Shown here: positions 51,701-60,309 of the stretch, piece after piece
Layout: each line of letters opens with the position of its first letter
Position numbering within the stretch: position 1 is the first letter of the stretch
Source of the DNA: Maribacter cobaltidurans
GTDB lineage: Bacteria > Bacteroidota > Bacteroidia > Flavobacteriales > Flavobacteriaceae
Direction of reading: 5' to 3'
Length of the DNA stretch: 64,000 nucleotides
Assembly: GCF_002269385.1 (NCBI RefSeq)
Contig: NZ_CP022957.1
Span: 1,607,001-1,671,000 of the forward strand
Notes under the pieces: model-generated
What the model was told of the DNA's origin: nothing
Databases searched by the model: none
What the model saw: the letters and a program-made list of their open reading frames with translations, nothing else
Program-made: the position numbers and the translations under genes

Positions 51701-52621
51701 ATGAAAAGAAGAAACTTTTTAAAAAATACGGCCCTTTCCAGCGGAGTTATTTCGTTGGGAGGGGCTTTTTCGTATGCCTCATCTAATAATAATCGGGCAA
51801 AAGCATTTCACAACTTTAACCTCAAATACGCCCCGCACTCCGGCATGTTTAAGCATCATGCAGGGGAAGACCTAATTGACCAAATAAATTTCATGGCCGA
51901 CCAAGGATTTACGGCGTTTGAGGACAATGGCCTCATGAACCGTGATATTTCCATGCAAAATAAAATTGGCGAAACCCTTGCCAAACGTGGTATGACCATG
52001 GGTGTTTTTGTTGTGGACAAAGGTGGAAATATGGCCAATACGTTGGCCGCAGGAAAGCCGGAATATATAGACATCTTTTTAGATGGGTGTAAAAGGTCGG
52101 TAGAAGTGGCCAAACGCGTCAATGCCAAATGGATGACCGTTGTTCCTGGAGGTTTTGAAAGAAGCTTGCCGATAGGAGTGCAAGATGGCAATGTTATAGA
52201 AGCCCTTAAACGAGGTGCCGAAATATTGGAGCCACATGGACTTGTGATGGTTTTGGAACCCTTATCCGATTCTCCAGACTTATATTTACAGAATTCAGAT
52301 CAGACCTATATGATCTGTAAGGCCGTGGACAGTCCTTCCTGCAAAATCCTCTTTGATATCTATCATATGCAAAAAACAGAAGGGAACTTAATTCATAATA
52401 TGGGGCTTACTTGGGATGAAATCGCCTACATACAGATTGGGGATAACCCAGGAAGAAACGAACCTACGACCGGTGAGATAAATTATAAAAATGTTTTTAA
52501 GTTTATCTATGACAAAGGTTTTGAAGGTGTGTTGGGCATGGAACATGGAAATTCTAGTCCAGGTAAAGACGGCGAAACAGCTGTTATAGAAGCTTACAAA
52601 AAAACGGACCAATTTCTATAA
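51701..52621 (+). CDS. Tat-exported hydroxypyruvate isomerase-like TIM barrel
   Basis: A 306-residue protein starting two bases after the previous stop. The Tat signal is evident (MKRRNFLKNTALSSGVISLG). The barrel matches the hydroxypyruvate isomerase family: LIDQINFMADQGFTAFED, GLVMVLEPLSDSPDLYLQ (Glu), ILFDIYHMQKTEGNLI (Asp, His), YIQIGDNPGRNEP (Asp-Asn-Pro-Gly-Arg), VLGMEHGNSSPGKDGE (Glu, His). It probably acts on a product of the periplasmic keto-sugar pathway. It is the last gene of the plus-strand unit, ahead of a terminator. Confidence 0.87.
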   Translation: MKRRNFLKNTALSSGVISLGGAFSYASSNNNRAKAFHNFNLKYAPHSGMFKHHAGEDLIDQINFMADQGFTAFEDNGLMNRDISMQNKIGETLAKRGMTMGVFVVDKGGNMANTLAAGKPEYIDIFLDGCKRSVEVAKRVNAKWMTVVPGGFERSLPIGVQDGNVIEALKRGAEILEPHGLVMVLEPLSDSPDLYLQNSDQTYMICKAVDSPSCKILFDIYHMQKTEGNLIHNMGLTWDEIAYIQIGDNPGRNEPTTGEINYKNVFKFIYDKGFEGVLGMEHGNSSPGKDGETAVIEAYKKTDQFL

Positions 52622-52702
52622 TTTTGGGATACTTATTTTCCCATATAGTTTTCCTATTTATTTTCGGAACCTCTATTTGATTTGAAACATCCATAAAAAA
52701 TG

Positions 52703-52735
52703 AAAGACCGGGGAATTACTTCCTCGGTCTTTTTG
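52703..52735 (+). terminator. Rho-independent terminator of the GMC operon
   Basis: A 13-bp stem (one G-U pair) with a TTAC loop: aaagaccggggaa / ttcctcggtcttt, then a T run. It ends the 49334-52621 unit. Confidence 0.9.
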
Positions 52736-52917
52736 TATTGAATAAATTTAAAAAATACGACCCTTAATGCTTGATTTGACGAAATGCCCACCAAGTGCTA
52801 ATCTAGGTAGTTCCCCCGAAACCTATTATTAGACCTGCAACGTAATGTTCTTTTCATCACTGTTGCTTTTGGCGTTCAAAACATTAACCGGGACAGAATC
52901 CCTAGGGTCGTATATTG

Positions 52918-53418
52918 CTAAAAATTACGGAACGTATCCGAAATTCTAATTTTCTTTCCATAATCGTTTACCAAGGTTAAATCCATGTAGCCCTCAATAT
53001 GATCATCGTCTAAATTTAATATTCTAACAAAACCATTCTTTGCAAAAAATGGTTTCTCTCCAAACTCGCTATTGGTAAAATATCCAAAAACTCCTTCATA
53101 GCCATGTAGAAAACCTTCTACCTCTTTAATTGTAAAATCCCCATGCTGAAAATCCACTTCCTCATCTGTGGTTCCCATTATTAACTCAATTCTATTCTTC
53201 TTCGTTATATCCTGAAAAACAAGAGTCAACTTTTTAAATTTAGTGCCTTCAATTGACTCCTCTGTACTATACCCAAAATTCAATTCAGAAGGAATCAGGT
53301 TTTCATTATTAATAGCAACTACCTCCATATTCATCTCCTTCCCAGAATTGGAAATCAATAAAAAGGGAAGTATCCCCAACAGACTAAACCTGAATATTTT
53401 TAAATTAAAACCGTACAT
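52918..53418 (-). CDS. Hypothetical secreted protein
   Basis: A 166-residue product I do not recognise. A short hydrophobic N terminus (FSLLGILPFLLISNSGKEMN) looks like a signal peptide. The mature part is acidic, beta-rich and shows KRIELIMGTTDEEV-type strands with a DDDHIEGYMDLTLVNDYG loop near the end, resembling small beta-sandwich domains. Its ATG directly abuts the stop of a 49-codon membrane gene upstream, so the two are transcribed together. Confidence 0.6.
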   Translation of the reverse strand: MYGFNLKIFRFSLLGILPFLLISNSGKEMNMEVVAINNENLIPSELNFGYSTEESIEGTKFKKLTLVFQDITKKNRIELIMGTTDEEVDFQHGDFTIKEVEGFLHGYEGVFGYFTNSEFGEKPFFAKNGFVRILNLDDDHIEGYMDLTLVNDYGKKIRISDTFRNF

Positions 53419-53568
53419 CTATTTATTGGGTATAATAGTCATGCTTGGCTCATTGTTGCCCATGGCCAGTTTCTTGTTTAAAGCCTCATCATTGGTTTTA
53501 TGCTCCAGTATAGATGCCACAATTACAACAACCAACAAAATCCCGAACATTAGCAAACATCTTTTCAT
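53419..53568 (-). CDS. Hypothetical 49-aa membrane peptide
   Basis: A 49-codon frame whose TAG stop touches the ATG of the downstream secreted-protein gene (TAGATG). It has a positively charged start and one hydrophobic helix (CLLMFGILLVVVIVASIL), then a polar tail (HKTNDEALNKKLAMGNNEPS). The direct coupling and typical signal-anchor shape support a real gene, though it is short and its family is unknown. Confidence 0.55.
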   Translation of the reverse strand: MKRCLLMFGILLVVVIVASILEHKTNDEALNKKLAMGNNEPSMTIIPNK

Positions 53569-53865
53569 AGTCAAAATAATTTTATGGTAAAACTCGTAAC
53601 CGTAACGAATTTAAGACAAGTTTAAGCCCACCATGGTCAACATGTATAAATTGCATCCTTTTTTGTATAATCGGGAGATGGTTTTTCCCAAAGCCGTAAG
53701 AATAAAAGTTATTGTAATATTTTTCTTATAAAGTTTTGATTTTCATGTAGCTATACAGCTGATTTTACATTTTATGCCGATTATACTTAAATAAAGCCCA
53801 TTGACACAAATTACATAAGTGGTTACGCTGTTAGTTTTATTTTTGATTAACTTTCCCTATACCAA
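53569..53865. other. 297-bp intergenic region between divergent genes
   Basis: Contains a TATTTTTG promoter box at 53838-53845 for the LytTR gene and AT-rich sequence. No tRNA, small ORF or clear operator is seen. Confidence 0.4.
53838..53845 (+). promoter_or_regulatory. -7 box for the LytTR response-regulator gene
   Basis: TATTTTTG matches TAnnTTTG, 20 bases before the ATG at 53866. Confidence 0.45.
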
Positions 53866-54609
53866 ATGGTAGATATGTTAGAAGCAGTTATCGTAGATGA
53901 TGAAATAAAGGCCCTCCAAAGTCTTACTTGGGAACTCACAAATTTCAGCGAAGAAATTAATGTGACAGCTTCCTTTACAAATCCTTTTGAAGCTTTGGAA
54001 TATTTAGGGAAAAATACGCCGGACTGCCTTTTTTTGGATATTGAAATGCCAACCATGGACGGATTTCAATTCATTCAAAAATTAACGAACAAAAACTTCC
54101 CGGTCGTAATCACCACTGCCTATAACCAATACGCCATTAAAGCCCTAAAGAACGAGGCCATAGACTATTTATTGAAGCCTATTGATTCAGATGATTTGGA
54201 AGACACCATTTCTAAAATCAAAAAATTCAATGCAAAGAACTTTTCCGCAGAAAGACTGGAGCAGATACTTCTCAATTTTAATTCTAGATCTGTTAACAAA
54301 CGAATTACATTGAATACGGACGGCAAATTACTTTTTTTAGAAAGTGATGAAATTTTATATGCCGAATCCGATGGAAATTATAGTACCATATTCTTGGTCG
54401 ATGGTCAAAAAATCGTCCTTACCAAAAAATTAAAGGAGGTCAACCAATTACTGCCCGAGGACTGCTTCTTTAGAATACACAATTCATACATTATCAACCT
54501 GAACAAGATTAAGGAATTCCTTAAAACCGATGGATACGTAGTCCTAAAATCCAATCATAAGATTCCCGTTTCCAGACAAAAGAAATCGGATTTTTTGGAT
54601 TTATTATAA
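53866..54609 (+). CDS. LytTR-family response regulator
   Basis: A 247-residue response regulator. Receiver domain with phospho-acceptor in CLFLDIEMPTMDGFQF (Asp), acidic pair in AVIVDDE, and the conserved Lys in EAIDYLLKPID. C-terminal LytTR DNA-binding domain (about residues 140-245): SDEILYAESDGNYSTI, then FRIHNSYIINLNKIKEF and GYVVLKSNHKIPVSRQKK. LytTR proteins bind direct repeats of about 9-10 bp. The sensor kinase gene follows after six bases, giving a two-component pair. The start could also be the ATG three codons later. Confidence 0.93.
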   Translation: MVDMLEAVIVDDEIKALQSLTWELTNFSEEINVTASFTNPFEALEYLGKNTPDCLFLDIEMPTMDGFQFIQKLTNKNFPVVITTAYNQYAIKALKNEAIDYLLKPIDSDDLEDTISKIKKFNAKNFSAERLEQILLNFNSRSVNKRITLNTDGKLLFLESDEILYAESDGNYSTIFLVDGQKIVLTKKLKEVNQLLPEDCFFRIHNSYIINLNKIKEFLKTDGYVVLKSNHKIPVSRQKKSDFLDLL

Positions 54610-54615
54610 GTGCAT

Positions 54616-56604
54616 ATGGTTTTGAAACGTTCTAAAAATCATTGGACATTCCCATACCTAAAATTTTCATTTGTTTTTAGAGGATATTTCTTATTGAGTT
54701 GGACAATCCTGTCCTTCAACCTCATTCAATCACAAAAGGTCCCCGATCAATTTAAGAATAAGGTCAATGAGTTGATCAGTAAAGCTCCAAAAACCTATGA
54801 AGAAATAGATGGTTTTCTTAGAAGCTCCAGAAAGGATACTTCATTAATGCGGTACACCATAAAGGAATCCATTGAACATGACTACATCGACGGCCGAATA
54901 TACGCCCTAAATCAACTTGGCAGGGTCTATAGGGACATATCCAATTACCCAAAGGCCCTCGAGCTTTTTCAGGAAGCCCTCAAATTATCCATAGAAACAG
55001 ACAATCTTGAATTTAGGATTTATAGCCTAAATATGATCAGCGTTGTATATAGGCGTACCGAGGCCATTAAATCTGCACTGGACTATAGCCAAGAAGCCTT
55101 GGAACTCGCAGAAACGGTGGAACCGGAAAACCGTTCAAAAGGATTAAAAAGAAGTATCAACGTGTCCTTAAATTCCATTGGCAACATCTACCAATTATTG
55201 GAACAATATGATTTGGCGATAGACAAATTTAAAGAATCCATGAAATTGGAAGAGGAGCTTGACAATCCCCTTGGCCTAGCCATAAACTACCAAAACGTTG
55301 GCGAATGCTATGAAGCACAGGCCAAACTGGAACCCGCCTTGGAAAGCTTTCAAAAATCACTGTCGTACAATAGGGAGATAAATTCAGAAAAGGGAAAAAT
55401 AATCTGTAATTACAGTATTGCACATGTATATGTTCATCTAAAAAGAATGGATGAGGCATTAACATTGCTTACTTCATCCCTTGAAAGGGCAAAAGTCCTA
55501 GGGGACCAAGAAATTATAGCCAGCATTCTCAACAATCTGGGATGGGCCAACTTAAATGTAGGTGATTATACCAAAGCGGAATCCTATTTACAAGAGGGAC
55601 TCAATATTGCCAAATCCTATAATTTTCCATCCGAAATTGCCGAGGCCAACAAATTCCTTTCGGAATTGTGGATGAAAAAGAATGACTTTAAAAAGGCAAT
55701 GGATTTTTATAAAGAGTCCAAAAAATATGAGGAACAGGTTACCAATAACTTAAATGTTAGGTATGTCAATGATATGATTCTAAGGTACGAGGCGGAAAAA
55801 CAAATAGATCAATTAAAAACCCTAGAGGAAGAGGTAAAGAACCAAGCCATTACCCTACGCAAAAACAAAACGATTCTACTTGTAACGTTTATCGCTCTTG
55901 CTCTTGTTGGTGGAATTCTTTACATTTTGTACCGCCAATACCAGTTAAGTAGCGAAAAGAAACTTTTGACCTTAGAGCAGACTATGTTGCGAAGTCAAAT
56001 GAATCCCCATTTTCTTTTTAACTCATTAAATTCCATAAAGCTCTATATTATAAATAATGAAAAGAAGAATGCGGTCCATTATCTAAATAAGTTCTCCAAA
56101 CTGGTTCGGAAAATTCTAGAGGCCTCTTCCCAAAGGGAGATTCCACTCTCAGAAGAATTGGAAACCGTGGAATTGTATATGAATATCGAGAATATCCGTT
56201 TTTCGAATGAAATTGTGTTCAAAATCAATATAGAGGACGGTATTGATGTCCATAACGTAAAAATTCCATCGTTGATTCTTCAACCGTTTTTGGAAAATGC
56301 ACTCTGGCACGGGTTATCATCAAAGGAAGGAGAAAAAAATATCACTTTAGATGTCTTAAAGGGACCTGAAGGCTTTATTAAAATAGCCATAACGGACGAC
56401 GGGGTTGGGCGGGATGCCGCTGAGAAAATAAAGGAACGAAAGGTACTGAAAAGAAAATCCGTGGGAATAGATATAACCAAAGAGCGATTGGCTAATTTCT
56501 CCAAGGATTATCAAAACTCCTTCCATGTGGAAATAATTGATATCTATGATGAGCATAATCAGCCCTCTGGCACAAAAATAATGCTACATATTCCCACTAT
56601 TTAA
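54616..56604 (+). CDS. Sensor histidine kinase with TPR repeats (LytS-like)
   Basis: A 662-residue sensor; the start at 54616 is taken in preference to a GTG two codons earlier. A signal peptide ends about residue 40 (SFNLIQSQ). About seven tetratricopeptide repeats follow (for example ALNQLGRVYRDISNYPKALE and ALESFQKSLSYNREINSEKG), then one transmembrane helix (ILLVTFIALALVGGILYILY). The cytoplasmic part is the LytS-type kinase: phospho-acceptor in QMNPHFLFNSLNSIKLYI, N box ILQPFLENALWHGL, G box ITDDGVGRDAAE. The TPR region probably senses envelope proteins or peptides. It pairs with the LytTR regulator upstream. Confidence 0.93.
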   Translation: MVLKRSKNHWTFPYLKFSFVFRGYFLLSWTILSFNLIQSQKVPDQFKNKVNELISKAPKTYEEIDGFLRSSRKDTSLMRYTIKESIEHDYIDGRIYALNQLGRVYRDISNYPKALELFQEALKLSIETDNLEFRIYSLNMISVVYRRTEAIKSALDYSQEALELAETVEPENRSKGLKRSINVSLNSIGNIYQLLEQYDLAIDKFKESMKLEEELDNPLGLAINYQNVGECYEAQAKLEPALESFQKSLSYNREINSEKGKIICNYSIAHVYVHLKRMDEALTLLTSSLERAKVLGDQEIIASILNNLGWANLNVGDYTKAESYLQEGLNIAKSYNFPSEIAEANKFLSELWMKKNDFKKAMDFYKESKKYEEQVTNNLNVRYVNDMILRYEAEKQIDQLKTLEEEVKNQAITLRKNKTILLVTFIALALVGGILYILYRQYQLSSEKKLLTLEQTMLRSQMNPHFLFNSLNSIKLYIINNEKKNAVHYLNKFSKLVRKILEASSQREIPLSEELETVELYMNIENIRFSNEIVFKINIEDGIDVHNVKIPSLILQPFLENALWHGLSSKEGEKNITLDVLKGPEGFIKIAITDDGVGRDAAEKIKERKVLKRKSVGIDITKERLANFSKDYQNSFHVEIIDIYDEHNQPSGTKIMLHIPTI

Positions 56605-57166
56605 GATGGTCGTCAGCAACCTGCTCCAATTCCTCGTACCATGCCTTACCAAATTTGCGGATCAGGGCTTCCTTTACGAATTTGTAAATAGGTACTTTTA
56701 ACTCCTCGCCCAAGGTACATGCAGGGTCACAAATTTGCCATTTGTGGTAGTTCACTGCCGTTAGCTCCGTATATTCCCTAATTCTTACGGGATACAAATG
56801 ACAGGATACAGGTTTCTTCCATTTTGTCTTTCCTTGGTTATAGGCTTCCTCAATACCACATTTTGCTATATTCCTTTCATCAAAAATGACGTAGGCGCAT
56901 TCACTTCCCTTTATCAATGGGGTCTCCCATTCACCGTCCTCACCCTTTACAAAAGCCCCCTCCTTTTCAATGACCGCTATACCCTCTGGCCTTAAAAATG
57001 GTTTTACCTTGGCATAAATATCAACCAAAACCTCGGTCTCCTTCTCTTCCAAAGGTGCCCCGGCATCTCCGTCCACACAACATGCACCTTTGCAGGCCGT
57101 AAGATTGCAGACAAAGTCGTTCTCTATTATCTCTTCTGATACGATGGTTTTTCCTAATTGGAACAT
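56597..57166 (-). CDS. DUF3109 family Cys-rich protein
   Basis: A 189-residue soluble protein of the DUF3109 family. It begins MFQLGKTIVSEEIIENDFVC, and the cysteines fall in NLTACKGACCVDGDAGAP and later in ECAYVIFDE, KCGIEEAY, VSCHLYPVRI and ICDPACTLG, a pattern like metal-cluster ligands. Function unknown; an iron-sulfur or zinc role is likely. It overlaps the kinase gene's end by eight bases, in the opposite orientation. Its upstream region has an imperfect TATCTTTC box. Confidence 0.85.
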   Translation of the reverse strand: MFQLGKTIVSEEIIENDFVCNLTACKGACCVDGDAGAPLEEKETEVLVDIYAKVKPFLRPEGIAVIEKEGAFVKGEDGEWETPLIKGSECAYVIFDERNIAKCGIEEAYNQGKTKWKKPVSCHLYPVRIREYTELTAVNYHKWQICDPACTLGEELKVPIYKFVKEALIRKFGKAWYEELEQVADDHLK

Positions 57167-57256
57167 GAAAAAATTTTAGGGCGAAAGATACATTATTTAC
57201 ACAGTCAGTTAAAGATATTATTGGTACAATAACATCCAAAGACCTTTAATTAAACG

Positions 57257-57264
57257 TAGATTTG
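57257..57264 (+). promoter_or_regulatory. -7 box for the MarC gene
   Basis: TAGATTTG matches TAnnTTTG, 13 bases before the ATG at 57278. Confidence 0.45.
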
Positions 57265-57277
57265 CAAAAATTTGAAA

Positions 57278-57862
57278 ATGACCTTTAATTTTGACTTTAG
57301 GGAGATTGCGACGGCCAGTATGGTCCTTTTCGCGGTAATCGATATATTGGGAAGTATTCCTATCATCATTGGTCTACGGAAAAAGGTAGGCCATATCCAA
57401 TCTGAAAAGGCTTCGGTAGTTGCGGCCTGCATCATGGTGGCCTTTTTGTTCCTAGGTGAAGAAATCTTAAATCTCATTGGTATAGATGTAAACTCGTTTG
57501 CTGTTGCCGGTGCATTCATCATTTTCTTTCTGGCCATCGAAATGATTTTAGGAATTACCATTTATAAGGACGAGGAACCGGAAAGTGCCTCAATTGTCCC
57601 CATTGCCTTTCCATTGATTGCCGGGGCAGGTACGCTTACTTCTTTGTTATCATTACGGGCTGAATACTATGTGGAGAATATTATATTGGCCATTATTGTC
57701 AATATCATCTTCGTGTATCTGGTTCTTAAATCTTCGGTAAAACTTGAAAAAATCCTTGGAAAGAGAGGCTTAAACGTAATCAGAAAAGTTTTTGGGGTAA
57801 TCCTTATGGCAATTGCCGTTAAACTGTTCGCCGCAAATATCAATGCGCTTTTCAATCAATAA
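57278..57862 (+). CDS. MarC-family integral membrane protein
   Basis: A 194-residue membrane protein with six hydrophobic segments. The start at 57278 (MTFNFDFREIATAS) is an ATG; a TTG two codons earlier is less likely. Family signatures: FAVIDILGSIPIIIGLRKK, then VAGAFIIFFLAIEMILGI and AFPLIAGAGTLTSLLSLRAE. MarC proteins were once thought to confer multiple antibiotic resistance, but their function is unclear. It has its own -7 box and is not in an operon with its neighbours. Confidence 0.9.
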   Translation: MTFNFDFREIATASMVLFAVIDILGSIPIIIGLRKKVGHIQSEKASVVAACIMVAFLFLGEEILNLIGIDVNSFAVAGAFIIFFLAIEMILGITIYKDEEPESASIVPIAFPLIAGAGTLTSLLSLRAEYYVENIILAIIVNIIFVYLVLKSSVKLEKILGKRGLNVIRKVFGVILMAIAVKLFAANINALFNQ

Positions 57863-57899
57863 AAAAGAACGTATTTTTAACCTGAATACGTAATCTGAT

Positions 57900-58103
57900 A
57901 TGAATAAGACCTTATCGATAATCCTAGTGGTATGTGCAGTGGCCCTCATTGCCTATAATGTGACACTAATAGACTTTGAAGATCCTTTTGAAGGAAATAG
58001 TATTGTAGCTGTTATTGGTGTCATGGCTTCCTTATGTGCCATTGTTTTAATCCTGATTTTTTACACTAGCAAAAAAATACAGAAAAATCTTGAAGAGGAT
58101 TAG
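57900..58103 (+). CDS. Small two-helix membrane protein
   Basis: A 67-residue product with two hydrophobic helices (ILVVCAVALIAYNVTLI; VAVIGVMASLCAIVLILIFY), a short acidic loop between and a charged C terminus. I do not recognise a domain. It begins 38 bases after the MarC stop and its end overlaps the convergent protease gene by four bases. It could be a membrane partner of MarC, which is an inference from position only. Confidence 0.55.
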   Translation: MNKTLSIILVVCAVALIAYNVTLIDFEDPFEGNSIVAVIGVMASLCAIVLILIFYTSKKIQKNLEED

Positions 58104-59734
58104 TTTTGTGACTCTATCGTTGCCGCTTCTTCCTGTTTTATAATTGGATTATCTAATTCCAACACCTTTAAAAGCATTGGATCCTCTACACTTTTTATTT
58201 TGGCATGCATATTGGCATCGAACAGTTGTTCCGCCAGGGAAGCCTTTAAATAAAGTTTGATGCTGTCCTCAAAATCATAGAAATTCATTTTAAGATTTCT
58301 TTCCAAGGAATAGTCCACGAATTTTTCAAATAGTACATCGTCTACCCGAAAATATCTAAAAAATTCCTCAGGGGTATAATCTGTGTACAATCCTCTATTT
58401 TCATCCAAATGTTCAAATACAAAAAATGATAAAAACCCAAGACTGTCCATGCTCTCAACGGCCTCTTCCTCATTGGTTCCTATAGGGACGAACTCATCGG
58501 GTATGATACCACCTCCTCCATAGACTATTTTACCCTTAGGGGTGGTAAACTTCAAGGAGTCGGCTACTTTTATACTGTCTACGGATACCATTTCACCACT
58601 ATGGTATCTTTCCATAAAACGTTCGTAATAATCCTTGTTCCCATGGGCATAACTTTTTTGAATACTTCTTCCCGTAGGGGTATAATATCTAGATACCGTC
58701 AATCGCACTGCCGATCCATCGCCCAAGGCCATTTCCCTTTGTACCAAGCCCTTTCCAAATGACCTTCTTCCTACAATGGTTCCAATGTCATTATCCTGAA
58801 GTGCCCCAGCCACGATTTCGCTTGCAGAAGCAGAGCGCTCATTTATAAGGACATAAATGGGCTTGTCTTCAAAATTACCTCTTCCAGTGGCATAGGTCTT
58901 GTCTATTTTTCCTTTTTTATTCTTTGTGAACAATATTAGTTTGCCATCTTCTAAAAACTCATCGGCCATTTGCTCGGCAATATTAAGATATCCACCTGGA
59001 TTGTCCCTAAGGTCTAAAACCAACTTGCGGGCGCCTTCGTTTTGAAGCTGTCTAAGGGCCGATTTAAATTCCTTAAACGTAGACTCCGCAAAACGGGTTA
59101 CTTTTATATATCCGATGTCATTGGAAAGCATATAATAGGATTCCACGCTCCTAATGGGCACTACTCCCCTATTTACCTTAACGGTGAACATTTTATCCTC
59201 GGATTTTCTATATACCGTAAGTTTTACCGGCGTACCCTCCTTTCCTTTTAGTTTATCAACTATAACATCACTGGACATATTCTTGCCGTACAATGTATCA
59301 TTGTCCGCCATAAGAATACGGTCCCCTGCCTTTATTCCTTTTACAAAACTGGGGCCATCCTTAATGGTCCTAATAACTGATATGGTATCCTTATAGGCAT
59401 AAAAATTGATTCCTATACCAACAAAATCGCCTTTCATATTCTCAGAAACCTTACTCATTTCCTTTTCGGAGATATAAACAGAATGTGGGTCCAATTTTTC
59501 GAGAATACTATTTACCGTTACATCCACAATGCTGTCCGTATTCACATCGTCTACATACTCATAATCGATGTAATCTATAAGTCTATTGAGCTTATCCTTT
59601 TTAGAATTGGTCGTGAATAATTTTTCTGGAGTGTCATTGAAGTTAAGCTTGCCACCTATAAAAATTCCCATGGCCAAGGCTAGGGCAATTATGGTGGGCA
59701 GAAGATATGAATACTTGTTTTTCATTACAATCAA
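58100..59734 (-). CDS. Carboxy-terminal processing (S41) periplasmic protease
   Basis: A 544-residue protease of the tail-specific (CtpA/Tsp) family. N-terminal transmembrane/signal segment (YSYLLPTIIALALAMGIFIG), a PDZ domain (about residues 85-165; IRTIKDGPSFVKGIKAGDRI) and the S41 catalytic domain with the Ser-Lys pair in LINERSASASEIVAGALQDN and GRRSFGKGLVQ. It degrades or matures exported proteins from their C termini. The start at 59734 overlaps the dCMP deaminase stop (ATGA). The C-terminal ~150 residues are extra and unassigned. Confidence 0.92.
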   Translation of the reverse strand: MIVMKNKYSYLLPTIIALALAMGIFIGGKLNFNDTPEKLFTTNSKKDKLNRLIDYIDYEYVDDVNTDSIVDVTVNSILEKLDPHSVYISEKEMSKVSENMKGDFVGIGINFYAYKDTISVIRTIKDGPSFVKGIKAGDRILMADNDTLYGKNMSSDVIVDKLKGKEGTPVKLTVYRKSEDKMFTVKVNRGVVPIRSVESYYMLSNDIGYIKVTRFAESTFKEFKSALRQLQNEGARKLVLDLRDNPGGYLNIAEQMADEFLEDGKLILFTKNKKGKIDKTYATGRGNFEDKPIYVLINERSASASEIVAGALQDNDIGTIVGRRSFGKGLVQREMALGDGSAVRLTVSRYYTPTGRSIQKSYAHGNKDYYERFMERYHSGEMVSVDSIKVADSLKFTTPKGKIVYGGGGIIPDEFVPIGTNEEEAVESMDSLGFLSFFVFEHLDENRGLYTDYTPEEFFRYFRVDDVLFEKFVDYSLERNLKMNFYDFEDSIKLYLKASLAEQLFDANMHAKIKSVEDPMLLKVLELDNPIIKQEEAATIESQN

Positions 59735-60162
59735 TCATCTATTTGTGGCATAAATTCAAGTTCTACCCCAGCCCTTTTCAAAAAGTTGAGTCCTGAATCG
59801 TCCTTGTACGCAATTTGATATACCACACGTTTTATGCCAGATTGGTGAATCAATTTACTGCATTCCCTACAAGGTGAAAGGGTTATGTATAAAGTTGCTC
59901 CCTGACAGGACTGAGTAGACGAAGCAACCTTAAGTATCGCATTCGCCTCTGCATGGAGCACATACCATTTGGTATACCCTTCCTCGTCCTCACAATAATT
60001 ATCAAAACCGGTAGGCGTTCCATTATATCCATCTGAAATGATCATACGATCTTTAACGATGATGGCCCCAACTTGTTTTCGCCGACAATAGGACAATTTC
60101 CCCCATTCCTTGGCCATGCGTAAATAAGCCTTGTCGTATTTTTCCTGTTTCGATTTGTTCAT
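59731..60162 (-). CDS. Deoxycytidylate deaminase (ComEB-like)
   Basis: A 143-residue zinc deaminase that converts dCMP to dUMP. The zinc and catalytic residues are in YVLHAEANAILK (His-Ala-Glu) and TLSPCRECSKLIHQSG (two Cys). MAKEWGKLSYCRRKQVGAII and RMIISDGYNGTPTGFDNYCE match the dCMP deaminase family; ComEB in Bacillus is homologous. It overlaps the S41 protease gene by four bases and is co-transcribed with it. It supplies dUMP for thymidylate synthesis. Confidence 0.9.
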   Translation of the reverse strand: MNKSKQEKYDKAYLRMAKEWGKLSYCRRKQVGAIIVKDRMIISDGYNGTPTGFDNYCEDEEGYTKWYVLHAEANAILKVASSTQSCQGATLYITLSPCRECSKLIHQSGIKRVVYQIAYKDDSGLNFLKRAGVELEFMPQIDD

Positions 60163-60309
60163 GTAATCGGGAGCAAAATTCTTCGTTCGCCTAAGATACC
60201 CGCTTTAAAAACCTTTCCAAAAGTATAAGGACAATTTTAACTTTTACTCGATAATCGAGATTTAAGTAATTATATTGTATCGCAAACTTGCAAAGGGTCG
60301 GTTATCTTC

